Shown: piece by piece, positions 12,632 through 15,507 of the stretch
Position numbering within the stretch: the stretch's first letter is position 1
Layout of the letters: the number at the start of each line of letters is the position of its first letter
From: an uncultured Coriobacteriaceae bacterium
GTDB taxonomy: Bacteria > Actinomycetota > Coriobacteriia > Coriobacteriales > Eggerthellaceae
NCBI GenBank assembly: GCA_902781245.1
Contig: CACZIP010000011.1
Span: 1 to 15,507 of the forward strand
Length of the DNA: 15,507 nt
Direction of reading: 5' to 3'
Position numbers and translations under genes: made by a program
Notes under the pieces: model-generated
What the model saw: the letters and a program-made list of their open reading frames with translations, nothing else
What the model was told of the DNA's origin: nothing
Database searches by the model: none

Positions 12632-15229
12632 ATGTCAAGCTTCATTTCGAAATCCGCATGTCGTGGTAATCGCCCAGCTCATCTGCTTTCCTATCGGTAC
12701 TACCAGCGTCAACGACTCGTATCCCACCTGCTGCGGGAACGAGGAGTCGCTCGGTTCATCGTGGCACCCTATGGATACGGCAAAACTGGATTGGCGCTCG
12801 AATATGCTGACACGATCTTCGGATTCTCGGGCGTGTACTGGATCAACTGCAAGAGCCCATGCTTCATACGCGACCTCGACGAAGGCTGCATTGCATCCGA
12901 CTGCTTGCGATTCGACCCGAAGATGAAGCTTGTGGTGTTCGAAGATGTCCCACCTCTCGACGCGGAGCGCGCCGAAGAGTTCTCGAGGGAGATCGACGCC
13001 ATCCTCAGCAGCAAGCGTGAAGTGCTCGTCACCTGCACGCCCTCATGCGATACCCTCGGCCGGCTCCAACAAGACCGCGTGACGGTTACCGCCAAAGAGC
13101 TCTTGCTCGACGATGAGGAGCTGACCATCGTCCACGACGATTCGACAAGTTCGTTCACGACAACCGCGCCTCGCATCTCTTCCTGCCGCGTACCCATGCT
13201 CGTATGGACTCAACGACAAGGGGCAGCACGCGATTTTCTCACCCATGGGTTTCGCGAAGAAGCGCCATCCGACCTGTTGCTCGCACTCGTCTGCACCTCC
13301 GTGCTCGGGACGGGATCATTTGCCGACCTCGTTGCGCTCGGCCCCATCGACCGTGACCTTATCGGGAGAACCGAGATCAATTACCCGCATCTTGGGTTCA
13401 ATGAAGACCTGGATGCTTTCGAGGCGCCATCTTTCGACGTTGCCGACATCGCATTCGCCTTGCGCGGTGTGATTGATGCGTTTGTGCGTCGATCGTCATA
13501 CGACTCGCGGGAGACGTTCACCAGCGCGCTCGCAGCACTGCTCATGGACAACGGCAAACTTGAACGTGCAAGCGAGATCATCCGTTTGATTTGTCCGAGA
13601 AAGTCGCGGATAACATGGCTCATGGCGCATGCATGTCAACTCGTCGCAGGCTCGTGTTTCCTGCCCCTCTTACAGCTTGCCGGCTCAACAAGGCCCATGG
13701 GGATGACCATCGAGCAACGCTCAATGCTCTCCGCAGTCGAATCGCTCTGCTTCCGCATGCTCGACAGTCCTGATGAGGCGTGCCGATGCGCAAAACGCTA
13801 TGCATTCGAAAGTCAAACACCTATCGAATATCGAGTCATAAACCTTCTTGTCCTAGCGCAATGCTCTACGAACACGTTGAGAGAGCGTGCCGCCACGGAA
13901 CTTGCCACCATTGCTGCGACGGGGAGCCGTATGACCGTCGACGCCCAATCGGGATCGGCGTATATCTCACTCGCACAGGCTTGGTGCATGGCATCTATCG
14001 GTGCACAGGAGCTCTATGAATTCTGGAACAAATCTTTGAGCGAAGGCCTATCTGACGACATGCTTTGCATCATCGCATCATGGTTTTACAACGCATACGC
14101 CGACGAGCTGAATAGTAGTGGATTGGTTGCAGGCATGCTGCCACCCTTCAACTGCTCGCCCATCGAACGGTTCGTGCGCGATTGCATAGAAGCGTCCCCT
14201 TCGTTGCTGCCAAACTTCTTCGCTATCTCTGCGGGACTTGCCATGGAATCTGCCCACGTGAAAGGGATGAGCTATTACGAAGGACCGCTTTCGACTTCCG
14301 CCCTCATCGGTCTACGCAACGCCGAAATGGCGCTGCTTGCTCAACGCAGCCGCTTCGTCGCAGAATCCGCTCAATCTGCATTGCAGCAAGACAACTGGCT
14401 CGCAACACACCCCGAAAGCGCGCTCAGCCCGCGTCGCAAGCCTCCAAAAGTTCAAGCACGGTTGAGCATACCGACCCTGAGCATTAAAACATTCGGACGG
14501 CTCGAGTTGAGGATCGGTGGAGAGCCAATTGATGAAGATAGCATTAAGAGCGCGCACGTCAGGCCGCTGATCGTGTTACTTGCGTCGAATCCAGGACGCG
14601 AAATACCACGCGATTCAATCTGCAAGTCAATGTGGCCGGACAGCCCCCTGCAAATATCCCGGAAAAGCTTCTATACCGTGTGGAGCAAGCTCAGGCAAGC
14701 GCTCGTGTTACCCGACGGATCATGCCCCTACCTCATACGGCATCGTGTGGGATGTGCCTTCAACGCATCGTATGTCCAAAGCGACATCGCTCGCCTTGAC
14801 GAAATCTGTCGCACGTTCCTTTTCGAGGAGCCCGACTTCACACGCTGGTCCGAACTGCTCGCCGAGGTCGATAGGGACTTTTCTGGCGACCTCTTGCCAG
14901 CAGAAACCACGAACGACCTCGTCGTGCAGACGCGGGAGGAATGCCAAACAAAACTCGTCGACGCATTGGTAGTCGCATCGGCTGGAATCGCCCAAACGGG
15001 AAACCCGCGACGCGCCGCCTGGTGTGCGCAAATGGCGCTCGACCACGACGACACTCGAGAAGATGCGTACTTGGAGCTCATGCGCGCGCAAGCTGCCTCG
15101 GGACAACGGGTCGCAGCCATGGCGACGGGCCGACGTGCCATGCATGTGTTGAGCGAAAAACTTGGGATCGATCCCTCTTCCGAGCTTATGGTTTTCTACC
15201 AACAGCTGCTCGAATCAGAGGATTTGTAG
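12632..15229 (+). CDS. STAND-type NTPase transcriptional regulator with winged-helix and BTAD domains
   Basis: 865 residues; start ATG at 12632 with AAAGG about eight bases upstream. The N-terminal NTPase has a P-loop APYGYGKT (45-52) and a Walker B-like strand LVVFED (100-105), as in MalT/AfsR-like STAND regulators that oligomerise on signal binding. Residues of about 190-610 are helical, Ala/Leu-rich and probably repeat-forming, where these proteins sense an inducer. From about 612 to 710 comes an OmpR-type winged helix (IKTFGRLELRIGG, then RPLIVLLASNPGREIPRDSICKSMWPD), followed by a BTAD domain (about 715-862) with the family signature of alpha-helical repeats and LGIDPSSELMVFYQQLL at the end. 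It is probably a cytoplasmic DNA-binding activator. Its target and signal cannot be read from the sequence. It lies between divergent prfB and secA, interrupting the secA-prfB order known from Bacillus. C-terminal LuxR HTH was considered but the motif does not match. Confidence 0.85.
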   Translation: MSSFISKSACRGNRPAHLLSYRYYQRQRLVSHLLRERGVARFIVAPYGYGKTGLALEYADTIFGFSGVYWINCKSPCFIRDLDEGCIASDCLRFDPKMKLVVFEDVPPLDAERAEEFSREIDAILSSKREVLVTCTPSCDTLGRLQQDRVTVTAKELLLDDEELTIVHDDSTSSFTTTAPRISSCRVPMLVWTQRQGAARDFLTHGFREEAPSDLLLALVCTSVLGTGSFADLVALGPIDRDLIGRTEINYPHLGFNEDLDAFEAPSFDVADIAFALRGVIDAFVRRSSYDSRETFTSALAALLMDNGKLERASEIIRLICPRKSRITWLMAHACQLVAGSCFLPLLQLAGSTRPMGMTIEQRSMLSAVESLCFRMLDSPDEACRCAKRYAFESQTPIEYRVINLLVLAQCSTNTLRERAATELATIAATGSRMTVDAQSGSAYISLAQAWCMASIGAQELYEFWNKSLSEGLSDDMLCIIASWFYNAYADELNSSGLVAGMLPPFNCSPIERFVRDCIEASPSLLPNFFAISAGLAMESAHVKGMSYYEGPLSTSALIGLRNAEMALLAQRSRFVAESAQSALQQDNWLATHPESALSPRRKPPKVQARLSIPTLSIKTFGRLELRIGGEPIDEDSIKSAHVRPLIVLLASNPGREIPRDSICKSMWPDSPLQISRKSFYTVWSKLRQALVLPDGSCPYLIRHRVGCAFNASYVQSDIARLDEICRTFLFEEPDFTRWSELLAEVDRDFSGDLLPAETTNDLVVQTREECQTKLVDALVVASAGIAQTGNPRRAAWCAQMALDHDDTREDAYLELMRAQAASGQRVAAMATGRRAMHVLSEKLGIDPSSELMVFYQQLLESEDL

Positions 15230-15233
15230 AAAG

Positions 15234-15251
15234 AAAACCAGTCGAGGTTTT
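15234..15251 (+). terminator. Weak hairpin after the regulator gene
   Basis: AAAACC (15234-15239) and GGTTTT (15246-15251) make a 6-bp stem with a 6-base loop, five bases after the stop codon. The falling arm carries the T-run. It is short and AT-rich, so termination is likely partial. Confidence 0.35.
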
Positions 15252-15351
15252 ATCGATCGGCAGCAAATTGCGGAAAGCGTGAAGACAAGGTAACGTTGCA
15301 TGCGCATTGTCTGCAGCCACGCTTTGGCGGCACCGTCTTTCCCTGTCGCTA

Positions 15352-15360
15352 TGTTACAGT
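15352..15360 (+). promoter_or_regulatory. Candidate secA promoter (extended -10)
   Basis: TGTTACAGT is a TGN-extended -10 (TACAGT) about 49 bases before the secA ATG, with no clear -35. The 179-base gap 15230-15408 otherwise holds only the hairpin at 15234-15251. Confidence 0.35.
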
Positions 15361-15408
15361 TTTAGATTAGCCAATCATCAGGTCTACGAGAACAGGACGG
15401 CACACTAG

Positions 15409-15507
15409 ATGGCGGGATTTTTCTCTAAACTCCTTTCATTCGGCGAAGGCCGACAGGTTAAGAACTATCAGAAAATCGCCGATCACATCATCGACTTTCT
15501 GGACGGT
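15409..15507 (+). CDS. secA: Preprotein translocase ATPase SecA, N-terminal fragment (runs off the window)
   Basis: Only the first 33 codons are inside the window. The peptide MAGFFSKLLSFGEG and RQVKNYQKIADHI are the characteristic SecA N-terminus, which contacts the membrane and SecYEG before the first nucleotide-binding domain. SecA drives export of unfolded proteins through SecYEG with ATP. AGGA at 15394-15397 is a rather distant ribosome binding site (11 bases). The rest of the protein, including its Walker motifs, lies beyond 15507 and cannot be judged here. Confidence 0.9.
   Translation, partial: MAGFFSKLLSFGEGRQVKNYQKIADHIIDFLDG

Overview
The window looks like a chromosomal housekeeping region of a mid-GC actinobacterium, most likely class Coriobacteriia (Eggerthellaceae-like). 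This is an inference from protein style, a split transketolase, an RF2 gene without a frameshift site, and a combined ssrA/rnr/ctp/ftsX/ftsE/prfB/secA neighbourhood. Nothing points to a phage, plasmid, insertion sequence or CRISPR array.

Layout. Positions 43-1983 (minus) encode a membrane-anchored L,D-transpeptidase with a long acidic cytoplasmic N-terminus; bases 1-42 hold nothing recognisable. A divergent promoter region (1984-2185) separates it from a plus-strand group: a 92-residue unknown protein, smpB directly abutting it, and an acidic two-repeat unknown protein (2980-3693). These converge on a minus-strand block starting with ssrA (tmRNA, 3759-4122, with its tag reading frame and an encoded CCA). 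Going upstream against the strand the block continues with rnr (RNase R), ctpA (S41 protease), ftsX, ftsE, the two halves of a split transketolase, and prfB (RF2). A 26-bp perfect inverted repeat lies between prfB and the transketolase genes. From 12632 the plus strand carries a large STAND-type NTPase regulator with a C-terminal winged helix and BTAD domain, and at the right edge the first 33 codons of secA.

How it fits together. Two classic neighbourhoods are fused here: the trans-translation module (rnr, smpB, ssrA) and the secA-prfB-ftsEX-ctp neighbourhood known from Bacillus. The transketolase pair is inserted between prfB and ftsE, and the BTAD regulator sits between prfB and secA. ftsE/ftsX overlap by 8 bases, ctpA/rnr are 3 bases apart, and the transketolase halves are 14 bases apart, so the minus strand contains at least two tightly coupled translation units. 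Several candidate promoters have a TGN-extended -10 box.

Most interesting: the bases flanking the mature tmRNA are complementary to each other (17 bp with one bulge), so the precursor could close into a long processing stem; an unknown acidic repeat protein and an unknown basic-tailed small protein sit with smpB and ssrA; RF2 reads SPT where the family has SPF in its stop-codon-reading loop; and a nested palindrome follows prfB. I see no convincing wholly new multi-gene system; these are the points that merit a second look.
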